12,851 nucleotides of DNA, taken from an uncultured Collinsella sp. (GTDB taxonomy: Bacteria; Actinomycetota; Coriobacteriia; Coriobacteriales; Coriobacteriaceae). The notes under the pieces were generated by a model, which was given only the letters and a program-made list of their open reading frames with translations, had not been told where the DNA came from and did not search any database. This document shows, piece after piece, positions 7,172 to 12,851 of the stretch. The first letter of the stretch is position 1, and each line of letters begins with the position of its first letter. Position numbers and translations under genes: made by a program. The stretch lies in the NCBI GenBank assembly GCA_905197585.1, contig CAJJZO010000034.1:1-12851 (forward strand). Direction: 5' to 3'.

Positions 7172-8008
7172 CTACTCACTCCCCTTCTCGTCGTTGGTGA
7201 CGGGAATAAAGCCCGCCTCGCGAATCTGCTTGTCCATCTTTTCGGACGTCACGTAGTCGATGTAATCCTGCGCCTGCTGCGAAGGCGCAGCCTTCACAAA
7301 GAAGTAAAGGTCGCGCGAGATGGGATAGCCGCCGCTCGCGACCGTCTTCTCGGATGCCTCGACATGGTTGACCGAGACGGCCTTGACCGAGGTCTTGGCG
7401 TTGAGGCTATCGACGAAGCCCAGCGAAATGTAGCCGATGGCCCCACGCGAACGAGATACCACGTCGCGCACCTGGCCCGTACCCGAAAGAACAGCCGAGC
7501 GGCGATCGAACGGCGTGCCATCCATCACGATGGTACGGAAGGCCTCGCGCGTACCGGACGCCTCGTCGCGATTGATAACCTGAATCTTCAGGTCCTCGCC
7601 ACCGACCTCTTTCCAGTTGGTAATCTTGCCGGCGTAGATATCGCGGAGCTGCTCGGTCGAGAGGTTATCGACGGGGTTGTCGTCGTTCACGATGACCGCA
7701 ATACCGTCGTGGGCAATGACGATGGGGGTCAGGCCCAGATCCTGTTCGTCGGCATTGAGTCCACGGGAGGAACTGGCGATATCGGCCGTGCCGGCGCTGA
7801 CGGCCTCGATGCCAGCGGAAGAACCCAAACCGGAAACGAGCACGTCGATGCCGGTCTCCTCCTTAAAGCCCTCGGCCGCAATCTCGGCGATAGGAAGGCA
7901 GGTCGTGGAGCCGGCGACGGTAATGGAAGAGGTAGAAGATCCCGAAGAACAAGCGCACAGCGTAAGCGTAAGCACAGCGGCGCTCAGGACCGATACGATC
8001 TTTCTCAT
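7172..8008 (-). CDS. pstS: Phosphate-binding lipoprotein PstS
   Basis: A 278-residue substrate-binding protein of the Pst importer, extracytoplasmic and lipid-anchored. Signal peptide 1-19 (MRK, then a hydrophobic core) ends in a lipobox LCAC, with Cys20 the likely lipidated residue, followed by a Ser/Gly-rich tether. Phosphate-contact blocks: AGSTTCLP (32-39), SSSRGLN (79-85), HDGIAVIVN with Asp101, and RDEASGTREAF (147-157). YAGKITNWKEVGG is a conserved family stretch. ATG at 8008 overlaps the pgeF stop as ATGA. The bases upstream hold no convincing Shine-Dalgarno, so translation is probably coupled to pgeF. That is unusual for the most abundant Pst component, which often has its own strong signal. 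No internal promoter was evident. Confidence 0.96.
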   Translation of the reverse strand: MRKIVSVLSAAVLTLTLCACSSGSSTSSITVAGSTTCLPIAEIAAEGFKEETGIDVLVSGLGSSAGIEAVSAGTADIASSSRGLNADEQDLGLTPIVIAHDGIAVIVNDDNPVDNLSTEQLRDIYAGKITNWKEVGGEDLKIQVINRDEASGTREAFRTIVMDGTPFDRRSAVLSGTGQVRDVVSRSRGAIGYISLGFVDSLNAKTSVKAVSVNHVEASEKTVASGGYPISRDLYFFVKAAPSQQAQDYIDYVTSEKMDKQIREAGFIPVTNDEKGSE

Positions 8009-8805
8009 AGCATCACGCCGATCGCAGCATGGCGCCCACAGGTGCCGTCCTCGTTACGGTAGGAATAAAAGCGGTCGTTCTGACGCACGGTCGAAAGCTG
8101 GGTATCCACGATATTATCCGCGTCGACACCGACATCTACCAGCGCCTCGCGAATGGCAGCGGAAAGATCGAGCATACGAGAGGTATTCGCATCGATGCAA
8201 GAGAACTCGGCGGCAAAGCGATCCATGAGTTCCTGGGATACCTCATATTCATCACCCAAGATATGGGGGCCGATATAGGCGGAAACGTCGCTCGCATCGC
8301 AACCGGCAGCATCGCAAAGCGCCTGGCACGCCTTGGCGGAAATACGTGCAATCGTGCCCTTCCAACCGGAGTGCACCACGGCAAATCCGCCGGGGGCCAC
8401 CAGCACCACGGGAACGCAGTCGGCAAAGCAGAGCAGCACGGGTACGTTATGCGCCGTACAGACGATGGCATCGCAGCCCTCGGCAATCTGCTCGCGGACG
8501 TCCTCAAGGTCATCGGCACCGTTCGAGGTCACCGTAACGATATGGTCACCATGGACCTGATTGGGAACGAGCAGGTTGTGCCCGCACTCGGCGGCACCCA
8601 TAGCCTCGAGTGCGCGGCGACGATTTTCTTGAACAGCAAAGGGATCATCGCCAACATGCGAGCCCAAGTTGAGTGAGGAGTACGCATCTTCGGAAACGCC
8701 ACCGGCGCGCTCGGTGAAGGCAAAGCGAACATCGGATGTCGCGCCCTCCACCAACGTAACTCCATCATGGTCGACACGCGAAACGTTGTCCGCACGTGCT
8801 GCCAT
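8005..8805 (-). CDS. pgeF: Laccase-domain purine nucleoside phosphorylase PgeF/YlmD (YfiH family)
   Basis: A 266-residue protein of the YfiH/LACC1 family. Members phosphorolyse purine nucleosides (and deaminate adenosine) at a metal site; an older annotation is 'polyphenol oxidase', and pgeF denotes a proposed peptidoglycan editing role. The metal ligands are visible: His85 in PNQVHG, Cys130 in FADCVPVVL, His145 in VVHSGWKG. Other family blocks are SSLNLGSHVGDD (43-54), CDAIVC (111-116), YIGPHILGDEYEV (177-189) and FYSYRNEDGTCGRHA (246-260). ATG at 8805 follows AGGAGG with a 7-base spacer; the frame stays open upstream to 8997 but that part crosses the ftsZ terminator and has no homology. It is the first gene of the pgeF-pstSCAB-phoU unit. 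Its substrate phosphate gives a plausible but unproven link to Pst. Confidence 0.93.
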   Translation of the reverse strand: MAARADNVSRVDHDGVTLVEGATSDVRFAFTERAGGVSEDAYSSLNLGSHVGDDPFAVQENRRRALEAMGAAECGHNLLVPNQVHGDHIVTVTSNGADDLEDVREQIAEGCDAIVCTAHNVPVLLCFADCVPVVLVAPGGFAVVHSGWKGTIARISAKACQALCDAAGCDASDVSAYIGPHILGDEYEVSQELMDRFAAEFSCIDANTSRMLDLSAAIREALVDVGVDADNIVDTQLSTVRQNDRFYSYRNEDGTCGRHAAIGVML

Positions 8806-8833
8806 ACTAAAGCCTCCTAATAACACAAGTACC

Positions 8834-8846
8834 GCGGCATCGCCGC
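8834..8846 (-). promoter_or_regulatory. Small hairpin in the pgeF 5' leader
   Basis: GCGGC (8834-8838) and GCCGC (8842-8846) form a 5 bp stem with a 3-base loop, extendable by GTA/TAC with a bulge. It lies about 18 bases before the AGGAGG of pgeF (8813-8818) and just after the predicted transcription start. Such a hairpin could stabilise the leader; no regulatory role is shown. Confidence 0.35.
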
Positions 8847-8857
8847 TACAGCCCGCG

Positions 8858-8928
8858 TTTATACGGCTGTCATACTTCTCTAAAAGGATACCTGCTGAGC
8901 TGGAGGCAATCGTAAAGGGAACGTAAAG
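8858..8928 (-). promoter_or_regulatory. Candidate promoter of pgeF-pst with 11 bp-period direct repeats (possible PhoP/PhoB-type box)
   Basis: On the minus strand TATAAA (8863-8858) lies 17 bases after CTTTTA (8886-8881), an acceptable -10 with a weak -35, about 50 bases before the pgeF start codon. A second -10-like hexamer is TATCCT (8890-8885). Upstream, TTTACG occurs twice in direct repeat at 8927-8922 and 8916-8911, 11 bases apart. Repeats with 11 bp period and TT-x-A-C-A-like half-sites are the known form of PhoP boxes in Bacillus. Position relative to TATCCT would be about -33 to -50. The region lies just after the ftsZ terminator, where a new promoter is needed. Identification is by eye only. 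Confidence 0.45.
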
Positions 8929-8956
8929 AGATTGGAGGTTCCAGTTTACAAAGTCG

Positions 8957-8989
8957 AAATAAAAAGGGCGCGTCCATACGGACACGCCC
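8957..8989 (-). terminator. Intrinsic terminator after ftsZ
   Basis: On the minus strand GGGCGTGTCC and GGACGCGCCC (8989-8980 and 8975-8966) form a 10 bp RNA stem with one G-U wobble and a 4-base loop. It is followed by TTTTTATTT (8965-8957). It begins 26 bases after the ftsZ stop. It should separate ftsZ transcription from pgeF-pst, at least partly. Confidence 0.85.
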
Positions 8990-9015
8990 CTGTGCACAAC
9001 AATGCAAAAAACGAC

Positions 9016-10170
9016 TTAGAAGCTACCGCGCTTCAGGAAGTCGGGAAGCTCGAACTGATCGTTGCCGAAGTTAGGAAGCTCGGTGCCACCGACATTGCGG
9101 GTCGGAGCGGCCTGAGCCGGGCTCGTGGCAGGAGCGGTGCGCTGCGGCTCAGCGGAGGCAGCGGCCTTGCTCTGAGACTGCTGAGCAGCAAAGAGCTCGT
9201 CCTGACGGTTGACGTTGGAGTCGGAGAAGCCCGTAGCGATGACGGTGATACGCACCTGATCGCCCAGGGACTCGTCGACAACGGTACCGAAGATGATGTT
9301 GGCCTCGGGGTCGACGGCGTTGGCGACAACGTCGGCGGCGTCGCTGATCTCCTGGATGCCCAGGTCCTTGGAACCGGCGATGGAGAGCAGCACGCGCGTG
9401 GCGCCATCGATGGAGCTCTCGAGCAGCGGGCTGGAGATGGCCTGCTGGGCAGCGTCGACGGCACGGGTGTCCCCAGAAGAGGTACCGATACCCATCATGG
9501 CGGTACCGGCCTGCTTCATGATGGTCTTAACATCGGCGAAGTCCAGGTTGATGATACCGGGGACGGTGATGAGGTCGGTGATGCCCTGGGTGCCCTGGGA
9601 AAGGACGCCATCGGCAATCGCGAAGGCCTCGAGCATGGTGGTCTTCTTCTCGGCGATGTCGAGCAGCTTATCGTTAGGGATGACGATCATGGTGTCGACG
9701 CAATCGGAGAGGGTCTTAATGCCCTCCTCGGCGCTCTTCTTGCGCTTGCGGCCCTCGAAGGTGAAGGGCTTGGTCACGACGGCGACGGTCAGCGCACCGA
9801 CCTCGTTCATCGCGATATCGGCAACGATGGGAGCAGCGCCGGTACCGGTGCCACCGCCCTCGCCGCAGGTGATGAACACCATGTCGGCGCCAGCGAGCGC
9901 CTCGGCAATGTCGTCGCGGGACTCATCGGCAGCCTTGCGGCCAACCTCGGGGTTGGCGCCGGCGCCCAGGCCGCGGGTAAGGTCGGTGCCGATGTGCACC
10001 TTGATATCGGCATCAGAGATCGCGAGTGCCTGAGCATCGGTGTTGATGGCAACAAACTCGACGCCGCGGATGCCCTCTTCGATCATTCGATTGACCGCGT
10101 TGGTACCGCCGCCGCCGACGCCGACCACCTTAATGACGGCAAGGTAGTTGTTGATCTCTGTCTCGTGCAT
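9016..10170 (-). CDS. ftsZ: Cell division GTPase FtsZ
   Basis: A 384-residue bacterial tubulin homologue that polymerises into the Z-ring. Seen: [10 protein letters not shown] (17-26), the tubulin/FtsZ signature GGGTGTG (105-111), the synergy (T7) loop [11 protein letters not shown] (208-218) supplying catalytic acids, an Ala/Gln/Pro-rich variable linker (about 317-373), and a conserved C-terminal peptide [11 protein letters not shown] (374-384) that docks SepF. ATG at 10170 follows GGAGG with a 6-base spacer; an upstream in-frame ATG at 10200 lacks this and adds ten non-homologous residues. It lies 199 bases after ftsQ with no ftsA between, and has its own terminator at 8957-8989. Its leader contains several dyads. 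Confidence 0.97.
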   Translation of the reverse strand: MHETEINNYLAVIKVVGVGGGGTNAVNRMIEEGIRGVEFVAINTDAQALAISDADIKVHIGTDLTRGLGAGANPEVGRKAADESRDDIAEALAGADMVFITCGEGGGTGTGAAPIVADIAMNEVGALTVAVVTKPFTFEGRKRKKSAEEGIKTLSDCVDTMIVIPNDKLLDIAEKKTTMLEAFAIADGVLSQGTQGITDLITVPGIINLDFADVKTIMKQAGTAMMGIGTSSGDTRAVDAAQQAISSPLLESSIDGATRVLLSIAGSKDLGIQEISDAADVVANAVDPEANIIFGTVVDESLGDQVRITVIATGFSDSNVNRQDELFAAQQSQSKAAASAEPQRTAPATSPAQAAPTRNVGGTELPNFGNDQFELPDFLKRGSF

Positions 10171-10188
10171 GTCTGTCCTCCGAACAAA

Positions 10189-10305
10189 GGTTATACCCAT
10201 AGCATGGGTCGACCCCTGCGCACATTAACCTTCAGGTTGAAAGTAAATGCAAAGGTAAACCGTATTATGGTTGCACATTATGAACGTATCAGTCAAATAA
10301 TTGAC
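10189..10305 (-). promoter_or_regulatory. Dyad-rich leader/promoter region of ftsZ
   Basis: The 199-base ftsQ-ftsZ gap is AT-richer than its surroundings and holds several inverted repeats. They are ACCCAT-AGC-ATGGGT (10195-10209), the palindrome GGGTCGACCC (10206-10215) overlapping it, TTAACC-TTCA-GGTTGA (10225-10240), and GTCAA-ATAA-TTGAC (10292-10305). GGTTA (10189-10193) can also pair with TAACC (10226-10230), enclosing the first hairpin just before the ribosome-binding site. Promoter-like hexamers on the minus strand are TTGACT (10296-10291) and CATAAT at 10282-10277 and 10269-10264, but their spacings (8 and 21) are poor, so the exact promoter is not settled. Confidence 0.4.
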
Positions 10306-10369
10306 CGTGAAAACCAAACAAACCAGATAAACGGCGTGGTATGGCCCCTCAACAAAGCATCAACCAGCG

Positions 10370-11626
10370 CTACGAGGTCGGAGCGTTCCTAAATGTATAG
10401 TTACCCGGAGAGCGCACATTGATATACGTTACGCCCTCTACCTGCGAAAGCAGCTTGGTGACTACGCGCTCCTTCTTGACGATATCGTTCGAATCGCCCA
10501 GCGACACCTCAATGCCGTTATTGAGGTTTGCCGAGATGGCTTCGACCGAAGGCGTGGAAATATCCTTGACTTGTCCCAAGAACTCGCTCGAAAAACCACG
10601 CACATAATCCAAGCCAGCCTTAACGGCCTTGGAGCTCACTGCCTGGCCGGAAACCGGAGCGACATCCGCCGAGACATCAGTCAACAACACCGCGCCATAG
10701 TGCTTAGCGAGCGCCAGCGCGGCATCGATTCCGGTCAAGGTATTTGAGCCCTGACCCGTCGTGATGACGTTGCCCTGGTCGTCCACTTCGACCGACGTCG
10801 ACAGCGGGGCGATCCAAGTGTCATCATCCCCGATGGCCCAGGCAAGGTCATCGGAACTGATATAGGCAATTGCGATGACCTTGCGCTCCATCGGCGTAAT
10901 GATGAGCGTATGCGGGAACTGACGCTGGACATCCACGCCCGAGACCCACGGGTTCTGCTTGAGATCCTCGGTAATCTGGTCGGGATCGACGTTAAAAAGC
11001 GACGTTCCCTCGGGCAAATCGATCAGCTGGATAGCATCGTGCTTCGTCACATGCTCGCTGCCTTGAATCTGAATATCAGTGGCGGTAAACAATCCAGAGT
11101 TGATCACCACGATGGCAACGACGACGAGCACGGCCAAGGCGGCCAGAACGCCGCCCACGATTTTGCCTTTGCCTGCAACGACAGAAGCGGCGTCTGATGT
11201 TTTATTTACCATCGCCCCAAGTGAAGACAACGGGTTGACGCTTTTTTTACCCGAAGGCTTCTTGGCGGTAGCCGGCACCGATGTCAGCGAGCGCGGTTTC
11301 GATGCGCCCAGCGTGCGACCCGGACGCGCCGCCTTAGTTCCCGTCGAGGGCTTAGGAGTTGCCATGGGACGGGCGGGTTTGGCGCCCATAACAGGCTTTG
11401 ACGTCACCGAGGGACGCGAGGACTTTTTTGCGGCCGGACGATTACCGAGCTGCGAGCCGACAACCGGACGACTGGTCTGTCGAGCATGCCCGACAGACTT
11501 AGAGTGCGCGACGGTATTGCGTTGAGGTTTGGCAGGCGCGCCGGAACGCCCTCCGGCGCGGCGGAAGGTGGGTTTCGATGCTCTAGAAGCCGAGGAATTT
11601 AACTTCCGGTCTGAGCTCGATGCCAT
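10370..11626 (-). CDS. ftsQ: FtsQ/DivIB-type division protein with long basic N-terminus
   Basis: A 418-residue single-pass membrane protein of the divisome. Residues 1-150 are a disordered cytoplasmic region rich in Lys, Arg, Ser, Pro and Ala with almost no acidic residues and loosely repeated K-P/A-R-P units. One transmembrane helix (about 156-176, VGGVLAALAVLVVVAIVV) leads to an extracytoplasmic POTRA domain (about 181-250; IQIQGSEHVT, then NPWVSGVDVQRQFPHTLIITPMERK). The FtsQ-type beta domain follows to about 410. FtsQ links early and late division proteins (FtsB/FtsL). ATG at 11626 has GGGAGG three bases upstream and overlaps the end of murB by 44 bases, so translational coupling to murB is likely. 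The family call rests on POTRA plus position; sequence outside it is divergent, as usual for FtsQ. Confidence 0.9.
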   Translation of the reverse strand: MASSSDRKLNSSASRASKPTFRRAGGRSGAPAKPQRNTVAHSKSVGHARQTSRPVVGSQLGNRPAAKKSSRPSVTSKPVMGAKPARPMATPKPSTGTKAARPGRTLGASKPRSLTSVPATAKKPSGKKSVNPLSSLGAMVNKTSDAASVVAGKGKIVGGVLAALAVLVVVAIVVINSGLFTATDIQIQGSEHVTKHDAIQLIDLPEGTSLFNVDPDQITEDLKQNPWVSGVDVQRQFPHTLIITPMERKVIAIAYISSDDLAWAIGDDDTWIAPLSTSVEVDDQGNVITTGQGSNTLTGIDAALALAKHYGAVLLTDVSADVAPVSGQAVSSKAVKAGLDYVRGFSSEFLGQVKDISTPSVEAISANLNNGIEVSLGDSNDIVKKERVVTKLLSQVEGVTYINVRSPGNYTFRNAPTS

Positions 11627-12494
11627 ACGCCTCCCTCACCTTTCCGTGCACATGTCTGATAACCGCGGCAACGTCATCGGCCGAGGCAGTTCCGTTATTA
11701 ACGATAAAATTAGCGTGAACGGGCGAAACTTCCGCGCCGCCAATCGAAAAACCCTTTAATCCACAATCCTCGATAAGCTTGCCCACACTCGCATCCTGCG
11801 GGTTGCGAAAGACCGACCCGCAGGATGCGCGACCCATGGGCTGCGTACGCTTGCGCCTCGTCAGGTACCGCTCCATGCGCTCGCGAATGTCGGCCTTGGG
11901 CGCCGGTTTAAGCTTGAGCACGCACTCGAGGATGATCTCATTGCGGGGAAGGCTGCATTCGCGGTAGCCCCAAGTGATCTCGGACCCCGCATAATGCTTG
12001 ATACCGGATGCCGGGTCAAACGTTACGACATCCTCAACCAGCGAGCCAATCCACTCGGTCCGTGTGCCTGCATTCATAGATATCGCACCGCCGACCGAAC
12101 CAGGAATGCCAACGGCAAACTCAAGGCCCGAGAGGCTACGCGACAGGGCATCGTTGACCAGGCGCGCAAACATCACGCCCGCACCGACCGTCAGCGTACA
12201 ACCGTCATCGGCAACAACCGTGCGCTGAAACTCACGTCCGAGCGAAATGACGGCACCGCGATAACCGCCATCGGCAACCAGCAGATTGGAGCCCTTGCCG
12301 ATGATGACCCACGGCACCTGCTCGCGATCGAGCACCGCCACGGCGCGGCGAAGGGCATGATAGCTATGGCACGTCACAAAGAGGTCGGCCTTGCCGCCGA
12401 TACGATAGCTCGTATGACGCGCAAGGCGCTCGTCCTCGATCACATCCGTGTCGATCATGCCCGAGAGCGCCATGACGGCGTTAAACAGACCCAT
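11583..12494 (-). CDS. murB: UDP-N-acetylenolpyruvoylglucosamine reductase MurB
   Basis: A 303-residue FAD enzyme that reduces UDP-GlcNAc-enolpyruvate to UDP-MurNAc with NADPH in the cytoplasm. FAD-binding blocks: TSYRIGGKAD (28-37), GKGSNLLV (66-73), and GIPGSVGGAISMNAG (129-143). Arg178 in WGYREC, Ser227 in CGSVFRNP (proton donor) and Glu297 in RPEVKFLG complete the active site pattern. GLKGFSIGGAEVSPVHANFIVN (245-266) is typical. ATG at 12494 lies 5 bases after the murC stop with a poor Shine-Dalgarno, so it is likely coupled to murC. Met8 or Met13 are weaker alternatives. Its end overlaps ftsQ. Confidence 0.96.
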   Translation of the reverse strand: MGLFNAVMALSGMIDTDVIEDERLARHTSYRIGGKADLFVTCHSYHALRRAVAVLDREQVPWVIIGKGSNLLVADGGYRGAVISLGREFQRTVVADDGCTLTVGAGVMFARLVNDALSRSLSGLEFAVGIPGSVGGAISMNAGTRTEWIGSLVEDVVTFDPASGIKHYAGSEITWGYRECSLPRNEIILECVLKLKPAPKADIRERMERYLTRRKRTQPMGRASCGSVFRNPQDASVGKLIEDCGLKGFSIGGAEVSPVHANFIVNNGTASADDVAAVIRHVHGKVREAYGIELRPEVKFLGF

Positions 12495-12499
12495 TAGAC

Positions 12500-12851
12500 T
12501 TAAGCGTCTTTCTTGGCAGTCAGATACTCAATGAACTCGGGACCGACGGTCGTAACGTCACCGGCACCCATAGTGAGCAGCAGGTCGCCCTCGCCCACCA
12601 TCTGCTCGAGCTCCTGATTGAGCTCAAGACGGCTGGAGCAGTACACGACCTCCTTGCCAGGATGCTTGGCGCGCACGGTATCGGCGAGCATCTTAGAGGT
12701 GACACCCGGAATGGGCATCTCGCCAGCCGAGAACACATCAATCAGCAGCAGTTTATCGGCATTGGCAAATGCATCGGCAAAGTCGTCGCACAGGGCCTGC
12801 AGGCGCGAATAGCGGTGCGCCTGGACCACGACGTCGACGAGCATGTAGCCC
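12500..12851 (-). CDS. murC: UDP-N-acetylmuramate-L-alanine ligase MurC, C-terminal part (cut by window edge)
   Basis: About 117 codons up to the window edge match the C-terminal domain of Mur ligases of the MurC type. QAHRYSRLQAL corresponds to the usual FQPHRYTR motif (Ala for Pro). LLLIDVFSAGEMPIPGVTS matches the MurC D-x-Y-x-A-G-E-x-P-I-x-G-V-x-S block. LLLTMGAGDVTTVGPEFI matches the end motif L-x-M-G-A-G-D. MurC adds L-Ala to UDP-MurNAc using ATP. The 5' portion lies outside; the frame is open through the edge, so the gene starts beyond 12851. It is the first visible gene of a murC-murB-ftsQ run. Confidence 0.92.
   Translation of the reverse strand, partial: GYMLVDVVVQAHRYSRLQALCDDFADAFANADKLLLIDVFSAGEMPIPGVTSKMLADTVRAKHPGKEVVYCSSRLELNQELEQMVGEGDLLLTMGAGDVTTVGPEFIEYLTAKKDA

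Noticed and set aside
8867..8874. CTGTCATA on the plus strand, identical to an E. coli Pho box half-site
   Set aside because: It is a single copy between the -10 and -35 candidates, and neighbouring 11 bp-spaced positions match only weakly, so chance is likely in this background.
8806..8997. Upstream extension of pgeF by 64 codons
   Set aside because: It runs through the ftsZ terminator and the probable promoter, shows no family similarity, and ATG at 8805 has AGGAGG at ideal spacing.
8932..10392. A 486-codon open frame on the plus strand opposite ftsZ, and similar long ones opposite sepF (1923-2996) and phoU (3449-4543)
   Set aside because: They lie antisense to clearly recognised genes, have low-complexity translations without family motifs and no good ribosome-binding sites; they are by-products of GC-rich codon use.

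Overview
The window reads as chromosomal DNA from a high-GC Gram-positive, most likely Coriobacteriia and probably Collinsella or a close relative. Reasons: C/G-ending codons in almost all genes; an actinobacterial-type division gene order (murC, murB, ftsQ, ftsZ, pgeF/ylmD, yggS/ylmE, sepF, yggT/ylmG, divIVA); no ftsA between ftsQ and ftsZ; and a lipoprotein-type PstS. The genus is inferred from gene style only. No RNA genes, insertion sequences, prophage genes or CRISPR arrays were seen.

Layout. Left end (1-192): intergenic DNA with an imperfect tandem repeat, leading into a plus-strand nitroreductase gene (193-723) with its own terminator (772-808). All other genes lie on the minus strand and are best read right to left: murC (3' end only, cut by the window edge), murB, ftsQ, a 199 bp leader rich in dyads, ftsZ, an intrinsic terminator, a probable promoter, then pgeF-pstS-pstC-pstA-pstB-phoU, a GC-rich hairpin, yggS, sepF, yggT, divIVA, and a strong terminator (834-863) facing the nitroreductase gene. 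No gene-free stretch exceeds about 210 bases.

How the genes work together. MurC and MurB make peptidoglycan precursor. FtsQ is a divisome membrane protein and FtsZ the ring GTPase. SepF anchors FtsZ to the membrane, and YggT and DivIVA are the usual downstream morphogenesis partners. PgeF (purine nucleoside phosphorylase / laccase-domain protein) and YggS (PLP-homeostasis protein) are habitual passengers of this cluster. The unusual feature is a complete high-affinity phosphate importer (PstSCAB) plus PhoU placed exactly between pgeF and yggS, genes that are adjacent in many Gram-positives. The pgeF stop and pstS start overlap as ATGA and pstS has no clear ribosome-binding site, so phosphate uptake appears translationally coupled to pgeF. 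A terminator after ftsZ and a promoter-like region with 11 bp-period direct repeats before pgeF suggest that pgeF-pst-phoU is a separate transcription unit.

Other points of interest: yggT has no ATG/GTG/TTG at its expected start and seems to begin at ATC behind a good Shine-Dalgarno; the nitroreductase gene changes from T-ending to C-ending codons along its length; the leader of ftsZ can form competing hairpins; and both metal-binding motifs of PhoU are degenerate.
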